Source: Burkholderia sp. Ax-1724 | GTDB lineage: Bacteria; Pseudomonadota; Gammaproteobacteria; Burkholderiales; Burkholderiaceae | Direction: 5' to 3' | DNA length: 64,000 nucleotides | NCBI RefSeq assembly: GCF_011752995.1 | Contig: NZ_VWWL01000009.1 | Location: 1 to 64,000, forward strand | Shown here: in pieces, positions 9,065 to 17,568 of the stretch | How the letters are laid out: every line of letters starts with the position of its first letter | Numbering within the stretch: the first letter of the stretch is position 1 | Notes under the pieces: model-generated | What the model was told of the DNA's origin: nothing | The model's database searches: none | What the model saw: only the letters and a program-made list of their open reading frames with translations | Position numbers and translations under genes: made by a program

Positions 9065-9990
9065 CGCGCAGCTCCGGCATGCCGCTCCAGTTCGCCCAGC
9101 ACCTCGAACAGATCGCCGACGAGCCCGATATCGGCAACAGAAAAGATCGGCGCGTCCGGGTCCTTGTTGATCGCAACGATCACTTTCGAGTCCTTCATGC
9201 CGGCGAGGTGCTGGATCGCACCGGAAATACCGAACGCGAAATACACATCGGGTGCGACGGTCTTGCCGGTTTGGCCGACCTGCGCGGCATTGGAAACATA
9301 GCCCGCGTCGACGGCCGCGCGCGAGGCGCCGAGCGCCGCGCCGATCTGTGCGGCGAAGTGTCCGAGCCGCTCCATGTTTTCCTGCGAGCCGAGACCACGG
9401 CCACCCGACACCACGATGCGCGCCGAAGCGAGGTCCTGGCCGGACTGGTTGGCGGTGTGCCGTTCGACGAGACGGGTTTTCGCAAAGCTGTCGAGCACGG
9501 GCAGCACGACGATGTCCGCTGCCTGTTCGCCCGAGCCGGCAGCGGGCCAGGACGAGGCGCGGAACGTGGCGAACGTCGTGGCGGCTGCCGTGCTGACGTT
9601 CGACACGACGCTGCCCGCATAGAGTCCGCGCACGAACTGGTTCGCGCCTGCAACCGCCGTGATGTCGGACAGAAACGCGCCGCCGGCACGCGCGGCCGCG
9701 CGCGGCAACGCGCTGCGCCCGAGCGTGCGATGGGCCGCGGCGATCAGCGAATAGTCGCTCGCGAGAAGCGCGAGCCGTGCGGCGAGCGTTTCGGGCGCGA
9801 TGTCCACCGAAGCGGCGGCCGCGACCAGGACGCGCGAGATTCCGGCGACGCGCGCGGCAGACTCTGCCGCGCTCGCGTCGAGCACCAGCAGATCGACCGG
9901 CAGACCGCGCTCGCTGGCGGCCGATACGGTTCGAAGCGCAGCATCCGCGACCTGACCGTTTTCCGTCTCTGCAAGGACGAGCGTTCTCAT
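9061..9990 (-). CDS. etfA: Electron transfer flavoprotein alpha subunit
   Basis: 309 residues, the usual length. The C-terminal FAD domain is clear: [10 protein letters not shown], the [15 protein letters not shown] strand, the conserved His in IQHLAGM and the Asn-Asp pair in NKDPDAPIF. The start is placed at MRTLVLAE, at the ATGA overlap with etfB; a longer open frame upstream is only a shadow inside etfB. With EtfB it accepts electrons from soluble flavoprotein dehydrogenases, plausibly the DAO-family enzyme directly upstream in the operon. Confidence 0.95.
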   Translation of the reverse strand: MRTLVLAETENGQVADAALRTVSAASERGLPVDLLVLDASAAESAARVAGISRVLVAAAASVDIAPETLAARLALLASDYSLIAAAHRTLGRSALPRAAARAGGAFLSDITAVAGANQFVRGLYAGSVVSNVSTAAATTFATFRASSWPAAGSGEQAADIVVLPVLDSFAKTRLVERHTANQSGQDLASARIVVSGGRGLGSQENMERLGHFAAQIGAALGASRAAVDAGYVSNAAQVGQTGKTVAPDVYFAFGISGAIQHLAGMKDSKVIVAINKDPDAPIFSVADIGLVGDLFEVLGELERHAGAAR

Positions 9991-10766
9991 GCGGCGACTC
10001 CCGTGTTTCCGAATACGTTGCGTGCCGCGAGCGCGTTGATCAGCGCGGCGGTGGTCGGCACCTGGATGCCGGCCTTGCGCGCGGGCGGTTCGCTCAGCGC
10101 GTCGATGCGCGCGAGCGGTGCCGGCTCCACGCCGAGCGTGCGATAGCCGAGGATCTCCAGCGGCTTCTGCTTCGCCTTGACGATGTTCGGCAGCGTGACG
10201 CGGCGCGGTTCCGCGAGCCGCAGGTCCGCGCTTACCACGCACGGGCCGCCCAGTTCCCAGGTTGCGGTGCCGCTGTCGTCACCGCAGGTCACGCGCCAGC
10301 CCTCGGCCGTGGCGTCGAGTGCGCTCGCGTCGAGCCCTTGCGGCCAGTCGAGCAGGCCGGCCAGCATCGCGGCGACGCCGCCGATGTCGTCGTCGATCGC
10401 CTGCTTGCCGCAGAGCACGAGACCGTAGTCGTGGGTCGCCAGATAAGCGTGCAGCAGCCGTGCGACGCCGAGCGAATCGAGTGCGGGTGTCGCCTCGGCC
10501 GTGTCGATCAGCACCGCGTCGTTCGCGCCCATCGCGAGTGCGGTGCGCAGCACGTCCTGGCTTGTCGCGAGGCCGCAGGTCAAAACGGTGACGTGCGTTG
10601 CCACGCCGGCTTCGCGCAGTTGCAGCGCCTTCTCCAGCGCGCATTCGTCGAACGGATTGAGCGACATCTTGAGGCCCGTCGTATCGACGGCGCCGCTGGC
10701 ATTGACGCGTACGCGCACGTTGGGATCGACGACGCGTTTGACGGGAACCAGAATCCTGATAGCCAT
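9987..10766 (-). CDS. etfB: Electron transfer flavoprotein beta subunit
   Basis: 259 residues. The start MAIRILVPVKRVVDPNV, the block DVLRTALAMGANDAVLI and the AMP-site region LPNIVKAKQKPLE are family signatures. It overlaps etfA by 4 bases and lies 29 bases downstream of the DAO-family dehydrogenase. A second ETF set next to a single dehydrogenase, rather than a housekeeping pair for beta-oxidation, suggests dedication to that enzyme; whether the genome has another etfAB is not visible here. Confidence 0.95.
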   Translation of the reverse strand: MAIRILVPVKRVVDPNVRVRVNASGAVDTTGLKMSLNPFDECALEKALQLREAGVATHVTVLTCGLATSQDVLRTALAMGANDAVLIDTAEATPALDSLGVARLLHAYLATHDYGLVLCGKQAIDDDIGGVAAMLAGLLDWPQGLDASALDATAEGWRVTCGDDSGTATWELGGPCVVSADLRLAEPRRVTLPNIVKAKQKPLEILGYRTLGVEPAPLARIDALSEPPARKAGIQVPTTAALINALAARNVFGNTGVAA

Positions 10767-10795
10767 GTAGGTGTTCTCCGGGAAATCAGGGTAAG

Positions 10796-11980
10796 TCAGG
10801 ACACGGCGCCCGAGCCGTACTTGCCGACCAGCAGCGCGCCGCTTTCGAAGCGGCTCAGCGCGTAAGGGGCGAGCGAGACGTCGGTGGGCAGACCGAGCGC
10901 ATGCTGCGCGAGCAGCTTGCCGACGCCCGGCGAAAGCTTGAAGCCGTGTCCGGAAAAGCCGAAGCCGACGGTCAGCCCTTCGATATCGGCAACCGGTCCG
11001 AGCACGGGGTTCCAGTCGGGCGTCACGTCATAGACGCCGGTCCACGACGAGGCGAGGCCCGCCGTCTCGTAGGCCGGGAAGCGCTCGGCAACTTGCGCGC
11101 CGACTTCGGCGACGTAGTCGAGCGAGATGTCTCCCTGTTCGGTTTCGGGTGCGTTCAGCGTTTCGCCGACCACGCCTTCGGACACCAGCATCTGTTTGCC
11201 GCCATAGCTGCGGTAATAGAGCATGCCCGGCGAGGCGAGGTCCTTGAAGGCCGGCATCGCGAACGTGTATTCGGCCTCGCATTCGAGCGCCAGCACCGTA
11301 TGGCGCTCGGGCTTGACCGGCAGCGTCACGCCGATCCAGCCGGCCAGCTCCGGCGTCCAGATGTTCTGCGTGCTGACGAGCGTGCCGCAGCTGAACGTGC
11401 CGGCCGTCGTCTCGACGCCGGTGATCCGGTGGCCGTCGCGAATCACGCCGGTCACGCGCGTGTTCTCCATGATCTTGACGCCGCGCTTGCGGGCCGAGCG
11501 GGCGAAGCTGGTCGCGACGAGGTAGGCGTCGGCAAAGCCGGCTTCGGGCTCGAAGCCGATCAGCGCGGCATCGTCGAAGCGGGCGATCGGCATGCGTTCG
11601 CCCGCTTCGTCGCGCGACAGCAACTGGACCTCGATACCCATGTCCTGCTGCGCGCGCAGCGACGCGCCCAACGGTTCGAGCTTGTCGCCTTCGGGCGCGC
11701 AGATCATGTAGCCGCACTTGACGAGGCCGCACGAGGCCTCTTCGTCGCCCACGTATTCGGCGAAATTGTTGAAGGCCCACCACGACGCGCGGGCCAGCTC
11801 GACGTTCTGGCGCACGGAGTAGTGCGTGCGCAGCAGCCCCGACGACTGCGAGGTCGTGCCCGCGCCGATGGTGCCCTGTTCGAGCACGAGTACGCTCTTT
11901 GCGCCGAGCGCGGCAAGGTGATGAGCGACCGATGCGCCGACTACGCCCGCGCCGATCACGACAAAATCATAGTGGCTCAT
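10796..11980 (-). CDS. FAD-dependent amine oxidoreductase, DAO family (sarcosine oxidase beta/dimethylglycine dehydrogenase-like)
   Basis: 394 residues. The N-terminal dinucleotide-binding motif is VIGAGVVGASVAHHL, followed by the family loop TTSQSSGLLRTHYS, and the C-terminal GFGFSGHGFKLSPGVG closes the FAD site. Enzymes of this family oxidise N-methyl or secondary amines such as sarcosine or dimethylglycine. Placement directly upstream of etfBA and an ETF-QO gene argues that it is a dehydrogenase feeding ETF and not an O2-using oxidase. The ATG at 11980 is preceded by GGAGAG on the minus strand; open frame further upstream lacks a signal. The substrate is not known. Confidence 0.88.
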   Translation of the reverse strand: MSHYDFVVIGAGVVGASVAHHLAALGAKSVLVLEQGTIGAGTTSQSSGLLRTHYSVRQNVELARASWWAFNNFAEYVGDEEASCGLVKCGYMICAPEGDKLEPLGASLRAQQDMGIEVQLLSRDEAGERMPIARFDDAALIGFEPEAGFADAYLVATSFARSARKRGVKIMENTRVTGVIRDGHRITGVETTAGTFSCGTLVSTQNIWTPELAGWIGVTLPVKPERHTVLALECEAEYTFAMPAFKDLASPGMLYYRSYGGKQMLVSEGVVGETLNAPETEQGDISLDYVAEVGAQVAERFPAYETAGLASSWTGVYDVTPDWNPVLGPVADIEGLTVGFGFSGHGFKLSPGVGKLLAQHALGLPTDVSLAPYALSRFESGALLVGKYGSGAVS

Positions 11981-12041
11981 GTGGACTCTCCAGAATGGCA
12001 ATGGGCGGATTGTAGGGACGAGCCGCGGCAGACGATTTTTT

Positions 12042-12056
12042 ATTAGATAAACTAAT
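12042..12056. promoter_or_regulatory. Candidate LysR-type operator in divergent promoter
   Basis: Inverted repeat ATTAG-N5-CTAAT in the AT-rich part of the 206-base divergent region between the DAO-family gene and the LysR gene. It has the size and dyad of a LysR recognition site. Inferred; no footprint data. Confidence 0.45.
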
Positions 12057-12186
12057 GAGGCCCCCGTATTGGTGCTGATGAAACTGACGCCACGGGCGGG
12101 TACAGGCACCATGGCGCTTTCTCGCCGATCGTCGATCACCGATCGCGAGGGGGCAGGCTGGTGGAGACGAACCACAGGATGAGGCA

Positions 12187-13152
12187 ATGGGACGGACACA
12201 GGCTCCGATCGATCTGCGGGCGCTGCAGGCGTTTATCGCCGTCTGCGAAACCGGCTCGATGACCGCGGCGGCGAGGCAGCTCGGCGTGACGCAAAGCGCG
12301 ATCAGCCAGGCGATCTCGGCATTGGAGCGCGACCAGGGTCTCGTGCTGTTCGATCGCGACAGCCGGCCGCCGCGCCCCAATCTGGCCGGGCGCGCGCTGC
12401 TCGAACTGGCCGGTCCGCTGCTGGAGCATGCGCAGACCGTGAGCGCTCGCATCGGCGACGCGGCGCAGGTGGGCAAGCTGCCGGTGCGCCTTGGCTGCGT
12501 CGATTCGTTCGCGGCGACGGTGGGGCCGGAGCTGATCCGCGCCGTGTCCGGCACGCCGCGGCAGATTTCGTTGTGGTCGGGGCTCACCCCGGGGCTGAGC
12601 CGGATGCTGCACGATCATGAACTCGATATGGTGGTCTGCACGCAGACCACGCTCGACGATGCGCGCATCGTCGAAGTGCCGCTGTTTTCCGAGGCCTTTG
12701 TCGCGGTCGTCGCGAAAAGCTATCTGCATGAGCGGCGCGACGCGGACTGGCGCAGCCTCGCGCACGATCTGCCGCTGATCCGCTATACCCGGCGCTCCGT
12801 GATCGGCCAGCAGGTCGAGCGGTTCGCCCGGCATCTCGGCATCGTGAGCCCGCAACGCTACGAATTCGACGCGACCGATCCGCTCCTGAGCCTCGTGACC
12901 GCGCGGCTCGGCTTTGCGATCTCCACGCCGCTGTGCCTCTGGCAGGCGCGCCACTATCTGAACGACATCGCGGTGCTGCCGTTGCCGGCCAGCCGGCTCG
13001 GGCGGCGCGATTTTTTTCTGCTGCATCGCGAGGGCGCGTGGGGCGACTTTGCCGCCGACATCGTCGCGCTCACGCGATCGGTGCTCGACCATTCGATTTG
13101 TCCGGCTTTGGCGCAGGCTTTGCCGGAACTGCCGGCCGACGCCGTGCAGTGA
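12187..13152 (+). CDS. LysR-family transcriptional regulator
   Basis: 321 residues: an N-terminal winged HTH (about 9-68; ALQAFIAVCETGSMTAAARQ then QSAISQAISALERDQG) and a periplasmic-binding-like effector domain. It is divergently transcribed from the DAO/etf/hutD/ETF-QO operon, with hutG just downstream on the same strand, which is the classic arrangement for control of both units. The co-inducer is unknown. Confidence 0.92.
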   Translation: MGRTQAPIDLRALQAFIAVCETGSMTAAARQLGVTQSAISQAISALERDQGLVLFDRDSRPPRPNLAGRALLELAGPLLEHAQTVSARIGDAAQVGKLPVRLGCVDSFAATVGPELIRAVSGTPRQISLWSGLTPGLSRMLHDHELDMVVCTQTTLDDARIVEVPLFSEAFVAVVAKSYLHERRDADWRSLAHDLPLIRYTRRSVIGQQVERFARHLGIVSPQRYEFDATDPLLSLVTARLGFAISTPLCLWQARHYLNDIAVLPLPASRLGRRDFFLLHREGAWGDFAADIVALTRSVLDHSICPALAQALPELPADAVQ

Positions 13153-13175
13153 TCCATCACGACAGGAGTTTGACG

Positions 13176-13991
13176 ATGAACGAGTTGTATTCGCTCGAGC
13201 GCGGCGACGCGCCGCTGCTGGTTTCGATTCCGCACCTCGGGACGCGGATTCCCGACACGCTGCGCCCTCTGTATTCCGACGCGGCGCTGACGCTGGCCGA
13301 CACCGACTGGCATCTGGACCGGCTCTACGCGTTCGTGCGCGAGATGGGGGCGACCTTGCTCGGCGCGAAAGTGTCGCGCTATGTGATCGACCTGAACCGG
13401 CCGCCGAACGACGAGAGCCTGTATCCGGGGCAGACGACGACTGGCCTGTACCCGACCGAAACGTTTCATGGCGAAGCGGTGTATCGCCCGGGCTGCGAAC
13501 CGGATGCGGCGGAGAAGCAGCGCCGCGTGGAGACCTGCTGGCGTCCTTATCACGCCGCGCTTGCGGAGGAGCTGGCGCGTCTGCGCGCGCTGCATCCCCA
13601 TGTGCTGCTGTGGGAAGCGCATTCGATCGCGAGCGTGTTGCCGAGGCTTTTCGAAAACAAGCTGCCCGATCTGAATCTGGGTACCCAGGACGGACGCACC
13701 GCGGCGCCGGCGCTGCAGGCCGCAGCCGAAGCTGGCGCCGCGGCGGGCGAATTCACATGGATTGCGAACGGGCGCTTCAAGGGCGGCTATATTACGCGCC
13801 ACTTCGGTGCGCCGCAGCAAGGCATTCACGCGATCCAGCTCGAGATGTGCCAGTCGACCTATATGGACGAAGCGGCGCCGTTTGCCTATCTGCCCGAGCG
13901 CGCGGAGCGGGTTCAGCCGACGCTGCGGCGCATGGTGGGCGGCGCGCTCGACGCGCTCAGGACGCTGCCGGCGCCTCGCGTGCCCGAATGA
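13176..13991 (+). CDS. hutG: N-formylglutamate deformylase (N-formylglutamate amidohydrolase)
   Basis: 271 residues. The motifs SIPHLGTRIP, DTDWHLDRLY and YVIDLNRPPNDESLYPG are those of the HutG family, which hydrolyses N-formyl-L-glutamate to glutamate and formate at the end of histidine degradation (EC 3.5.1.68). The start follows AGGAG with a normal gap. It lies 23 bases after the LysR gene. The rest of the hut pathway (HutH, U, I, F) is absent from the window, so this copy may serve a specialised pathway producing formylglutamate or a related formyl-amino acid. Confidence 0.88.
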   Translation: MNELYSLERGDAPLLVSIPHLGTRIPDTLRPLYSDAALTLADTDWHLDRLYAFVREMGATLLGAKVSRYVIDLNRPPNDESLYPGQTTTGLYPTETFHGEAVYRPGCEPDAAEKQRRVETCWRPYHAALAEELARLRALHPHVLLWEAHSIASVLPRLFENKLPDLNLGTQDGRTAAPALQAAAEAGAAAGEFTWIANGRFKGGYITRHFGAPQQGIHAIQLEMCQSTYMDEAAPFAYLPERAERVQPTLRRMVGGALDALRTLPAPRVPE

Positions 13992-13998
13992 ACCCGTT

Positions 13999-14060
13999 CG
14001 CCTTATTCGCGTGCGCCAGGTGTCCCGATGGGTGCGCGCGCAGGGCGGCGGAATAAGGCG
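13999..14060. terminator. Possible long stem after hutG
   Basis: The arms CGCCTTATTC (13999-14008) and GAATAAGGCG (14051-14060) are a perfect 10-bp inverted repeat around a GC-rich internal segment that can partly fold. It sits just after the hutG stop, in a convergent interval facing the GntR gene. There is no T-tract, so terminator activity is uncertain. Confidence 0.35.
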
Positions 14061-14171
14061 AGATGAGCGAGATGAGGCCCGAGGCCAAGACGCTGCCGGC
14101 CTCGATGAGCGAACGCTTTTCGGGCGTCACGGATGGCGGGAGTCGCTTTCGCTATCCGGACTTGCCCGATC

Positions 14172-14888
14172 TCACGCGGCGACCGAACGTGACCGCGTGC
14201 GCGCACGCGGTTTTTCGATTGCCGGTTTCGTCACTTCTTCGGGATGAAGCGCCGCCTGCTGCGCCGCAAGAATATGAGCCTCGGCCGCGGCTCGGGCGGC
14301 GACCGGGTCGCGCGCCTTGACGGCGTCGCGGATGCTATGCATTTCGAGCAGGCTGAATCTCGCGCGGCCAGGATTCGCCATCGACTTCGCGCGCAGCAGA
14401 TTGATGCGCGCAAACAGCGATTCCAGAAATTCGCGAATGATGTGGTTGCCGCAGCCGAGCAGAATCACGTCGTAGAACTCGCCCGTCGACTTGAGCCGAT
14501 CGAGCGCATTGTCGTTATTGACGGCTTCCTGGAATTGCGCGAGCGCCCGGTCGAGGGCGGCGACCTGCTCGTCGGTGGCCGACTGAGCCAGAAGCGCGGC
14601 CGCTTCGCCTTCGAGCAGCTTGCGCACGTGATAGATCTCCACCGACTCCTGGATGGAGATCGTCGCCACCGAAGGCCCGCGGTTCGGCGCGTTGTGAACG
14701 AGACGCTCGGATTCGAGCCGCCGCAACGCTTCACGCAGCGTCGTGCGGCTCACGCCCATCGTTTCCGCGAGCGTCGTTTCGACGAGCCGCTCGCCCGGCG
14801 CGAGTTGCCCTTGCATGATGGCTTCCCGCAACTTCGACGTGGTCTGAAACAGCACGGTCTGCGGTGTGACTTTCAGATCCACAGCCAT
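14172..14888 (-). CDS. GntR-family regulator, FCD (FadR-type) subfamily
   Basis: 238 residues: an N-terminal winged HTH (KLREAIMQGQLAPGERLVE, then VSRTTLREALRRLESE) and an alpha-helical FCD effector domain carrying the metal/ligand residues in DVILLGCGNHII. It is transcribed with the alpha/beta-barrel gene 99 bases upstream and diverges from the AA_synth/enamidase operon. The promoter of that operon contains a TTGT-N3-ACAA dyad typical of the family (15691-15701), so it probably represses the operon until its substrate or an intermediate binds. Confidence 0.9.
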   Translation of the reverse strand: MAVDLKVTPQTVLFQTTSKLREAIMQGQLAPGERLVETTLAETMGVSRTTLREALRRLESERLVHNAPNRGPSVATISIQESVEIYHVRKLLEGEAAALLAQSATDEQVAALDRALAQFQEAVNNDNALDRLKSTGEFYDVILLGCGNHIIREFLESLFARINLLRAKSMANPGRARFSLLEMHSIRDAVKARDPVAARAAAEAHILAAQQAALHPEEVTKPAIEKPRARTRSRSVAA

Positions 14889-14987
14889 AACGTCCCCTTC
14901 CCTTGATCTTTTCAGTTTGTAATGCGGCGGCCGGCCAGCGGAGCGCCGCGCGAGGCGCGCGCGCTCCCGATGCCCGGCCCGTGCCGC

Positions 14988-15656
14988 TTACCCTTGCGCG
15001 AGGAAGCGTTGACCGATTTTTTCGAAGACGCAGTAATGGCCCTTGAACCACTCTTCCGCCGCGAGGCGGGCGCGCCACGGCGTGCCACGCGCTTTTTCCC
15101 GCGCGTCCGACTCAAGTGCTTCCCGCTTTGCCAGATAGTGTAGAGCAAGATGGGTGAAGCGTTGAGGGTCTCCGTCGACGATATCGAAGCGCCGCACGGC
15201 AAGCCAGTCCTCGCATTCGAGCAGCGCCGGGATGTGGTCCTGTTCATACCAGCGATTGAATTCGTCGCTGCGCGCCTCGGGCACGGTGAAGAACACGGCG
15301 TAGACGAACTGCGCGTCGAACGGCGAGCTCGCGCGCGCGCCGTCCTGATGCCAGTAGCCGATTTCCTCGCCGATGTAGCGGGTGAAATCCGACACGCCGC
15401 CGAGCATGCGCCGCGAGCGCTCGCCCGGATTGCCCTTGATCTCCTTGTACTGCGGAGTCGAGAGCGCATCCCTCGATTCCATCTCGTAGATGGCGAGGTA
15501 GGCCGGCCCGTCGACATTGCGGTAGCGCTGCGCCGACGTGAAGCCCGGCGCCTTCATACGCGCCGGAATGTGCTCCGTGTCGTACCAGTCGTTGAAGTCT
15601 TGCTCCCAGCTTGCGTCGGGAGTCATTTCCGAAAACAGCACCGTGCGACGGCTCAT
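14988..15656 (-). CDS. Duplicated dimeric alpha/beta-barrel protein (EthD/ABM-like), unknown function
   Basis: 222 residues made of two similar halves. The first (about 1-105) contains WEQDFNDWYDTEHIPARM and the second (about 115-215) contains RSDEFNRWYEQDHIPALL. This shared motif (F-W-Y-xx-HIPA) marks the ferredoxin-like EthD/DUF4286-type fold, so one chain could form a full barrel. Such proteins are often small isomerases, decarboxylases or oxygenases in aromatic catabolism. It is the first gene leftward from a promoter region shared with the AA_synth operon, and probably takes part in the same pathway. Confidence 0.75.
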   Translation of the reverse strand: MSRRTVLFSEMTPDASWEQDFNDWYDTEHIPARMKAPGFTSAQRYRNVDGPAYLAIYEMESRDALSTPQYKEIKGNPGERSRRMLGGVSDFTRYIGEEIGYWHQDGARASSPFDAQFVYAVFFTVPEARSDEFNRWYEQDHIPALLECEDWLAVRRFDIVDGDPQRFTHLALHYLAKREALESDAREKARGTPWRARLAAEEWFKGHYCVFEKIGQRFLAQG

Positions 15657-15681
15657 CTCGATCTCCTCTCAAAAAAAGTTG

Positions 15682-15717
15682 TTGACTGGATTGTACGACA
15701 ATCGTATTGTTTGTCAA
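15682..15717 (+). promoter_or_regulatory. Promoter with embedded GntR-type operator
   Basis: A -35-like TTGACT (15682-15687) and a -10-like TATTGT (15705-15710) are separated by 17 bases. The perfect dyad TTGTACGACAA (15691-15701) sits inside the spacer, and a degenerate second copy TTGTTTGTCAA (15707-15717) covers the -10. The layout fits repression by the adjacent FCD-type GntR protein, whose family binds TNGT-N3-ACNA-like sites. Confidence 0.6.
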
Positions 15718-15762
15718 ACTGATACTTTTAACCGCCGGACTACCGGCCCTGGAGTCTCCGAT

Positions 15763-16338
15763 ATGAAGCTGCAAGTCAAGTCCCTCTACACGTACGTTCA
15801 GCACCAACCGGCACCGGCGAATGCCGAAGATCAACGTCCGCTGCACAAGGTTGCGGTCATCGCCGTCGTCAAGAATCCGTATGCTGGCGAGTTCCGCAAC
15901 GACCTCTCCGAAATGATCGAGGCCAGCGTCGAACTGGGCGAAAAACTGGCTCAACTCGCGAAGGACGCGATGGGCCCGTACGAAGTCGAGAGCTACGGCA
16001 AGGGCGGCATCGTCGGCACCGCCGGCGAACAGGAGCACGCGAACGCGCTGCTGACGAGCGCATTCGCCGAGCCGATCCGCGCGGCCGTCGGCGGCAAGGC
16101 ATGGATTCCCTCGTACACGAAGGTGGCTCCGGCTGGCGTCGCGATCGACGTGCCGCTCGCCTACAAGGATGCGCTCTATGTGCGTTCGCACTATGACGGC
16201 ATGACCGTTGCGATCCCGGAAGGCCCGCTGCCCGACGAAGTCGCCGTGATCTTCTGCCTCGCGAACCGCGGCCGTCTGACCGCTCGCGTGGGCGGCCTGA
16301 AGGTATCCGAGGCAGTCGGCGAAGACGGTCTCGTCTAA
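15763..16338 (+). CDS. Amino-acid synthesis family protein (AA_synth, DUF1185)
   Basis: 191 residues of the PF06684-type family. The blocks HKVAVIAVVKNPYAG, ESYGKGGIVGTAGEQEHANALL and VDVPLAYKDALYVRSHYD-type segments are characteristic. The reaction is not established in the literature I know; members are often encoded in operons for degradation of heterocyclic or amide compounds. The ATG follows GGAG with a normal gap. It is the first gene of the operon and lies 25 bases ahead of the amidohydrolase, which suggests that they act on the same compound. Confidence 0.82.
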   Translation: MKLQVKSLYTYVQHQPAPANAEDQRPLHKVAVIAVVKNPYAGEFRNDLSEMIEASVELGEKLAQLAKDAMGPYEVESYGKGGIVGTAGEQEHANALLTSAFAEPIRAAVGGKAWIPSYTKVAPAGVAIDVPLAYKDALYVRSHYDGMTVAIPEGPLPDEVAVIFCLANRGRLTARVGGLKVSEAVGEDGLV

Positions 16339-16363
16339 ACAATTTCCTTATGGAGGAGATGCA

Positions 16364-17560
16364 ATGAAAACGGCAATCGTCAATCTGAAGACCATCGTCA
16401 CCGGAGAGTGGCGCGATCCGTTCGCAAAGGGCGACAGCATCCTGATGGCGGACGGCAAGATCGAAGCGATCGGCACCCTGAGCGCCGAACAGCTCGAAGC
16501 CTGCGACGTGGTGATCGACGCCGACGGCGCGACCGCGATCCCGGGTCTGATCGACTCGCAGATTCACAACACGTTCGGCGACTACACGCCGCGCCAGAAA
16601 ACCGTCGGCTTCCTCGAAAGCTACGTGCACGGCGGCACGACGACCGCGATCAGCGCGTCCGAAGTGCACGTGCCGGGCCGTCCGACCGATCCGCAAGGCG
16701 TGAAGGCGCTGGCCGTGGCCGCGCAGCGCTGCTTCGCCAACTATCGCCCGGGCGGCATGCGCGTGTTCGCGGGCTCCATCATTCTCGAACCAGGACTGGT
16801 CGAGGACGATCTGCGCGACATCGCCTCGCAAGGCGTGTGGCTCGCGAAGGCCGGCTTCGGCGCGGTCAAGACGCCGTTCGACTACGCGCCGATGATCGGC
16901 TGGGCGAAGAAGCACGGCATGATTACCACGGTGCATACGGGCGGCTCGTCGATTCCGGGTTCGTCGGGTATCTGGGCCGAACATCTGATCGCGATGCAGC
17001 CGCACGTGTCGTTCCATATCAACGGCGGCCCCGTGGCGATGCCGGATCAGGATTTCGGACGCATTCTCAACGAAAGCGAAATCGCGATGCAGGTCTGCAC
17101 CGCCGGCAATCTGCGCACGCTGCTGATGATCGCCGAGATGACCGTGCAGGCCGACAAGTTCGACCGCTTCCTGATCGCCACCGACACGCCGACCGGCAGC
17201 GGCATCATGCCGCTCGGCATGATGTACACGATCACGCACCTCGCGAGCCTCGGCAAGATGGCACCGGAGCAGGCGATCTGCGCCGCGACCGGCAACAACG
17301 CGCGCACCTACGGCATCAACTCGGGCTTCCTGCAGGTCGGCCGCGACGCCGACGTCGTGATTCTCGACTCGTGCGTGGGCGGCACCAAGCATACGGCTCT
17401 CGATGCGCTGGCCAATGGCGATATCGCCTCGGTCGCGGCGGTCGTCACGGACGGCGTGCCGCGCTTCGTCGGCCGCAGCCGCAACACGCCGGCTTCGGAG
17501 AAGAACGTGCGGGTTATCAAGTCCCGCATCATGAACGATTTCGCGGCTCCTAAACATTGA
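16364..17560 (+). CDS. Enamidase-like amidohydrolase
   Basis: 398 residues, amidohydrolase superfamily. Several blocks closely match what I remember of Eubacterium barkeri enamidase (tetrahydro-6-oxonicotinate ring opening): HVPGRPTDPQGVKALA, HTGGSSIPGSS, HINGGP, ATDTPTGSG and the CAATGNNARTYG end. The metal ligands expected at H191, H218 and D274 are present, and K162 could be the bridging residue. Oddly, the first metal motif, usually HxH, reads Q66-I-H68. It would cleave a cyclic amide or enamide in the cytoplasm. It has a strong GGAGGAG ribosome site and is followed after 8 bases by the monooxygenase gene. Confidence 0.82.
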   Translation: MKTAIVNLKTIVTGEWRDPFAKGDSILMADGKIEAIGTLSAEQLEACDVVIDADGATAIPGLIDSQIHNTFGDYTPRQKTVGFLESYVHGGTTTAISASEVHVPGRPTDPQGVKALAVAAQRCFANYRPGGMRVFAGSIILEPGLVEDDLRDIASQGVWLAKAGFGAVKTPFDYAPMIGWAKKHGMITTVHTGGSSIPGSSGIWAEHLIAMQPHVSFHINGGPVAMPDQDFGRILNESEIAMQVCTAGNLRTLLMIAEMTVQADKFDRFLIATDTPTGSGIMPLGMMYTITHLASLGKMAPEQAICAATGNNARTYGINSGFLQVGRDADVVILDSCVGGTKHTALDALANGDIASVAAVVTDGVPRFVGRSRNTPASEKNVRVIKSRIMNDFAAPKH

Positions 17561-17568
17561 GAACTGGC

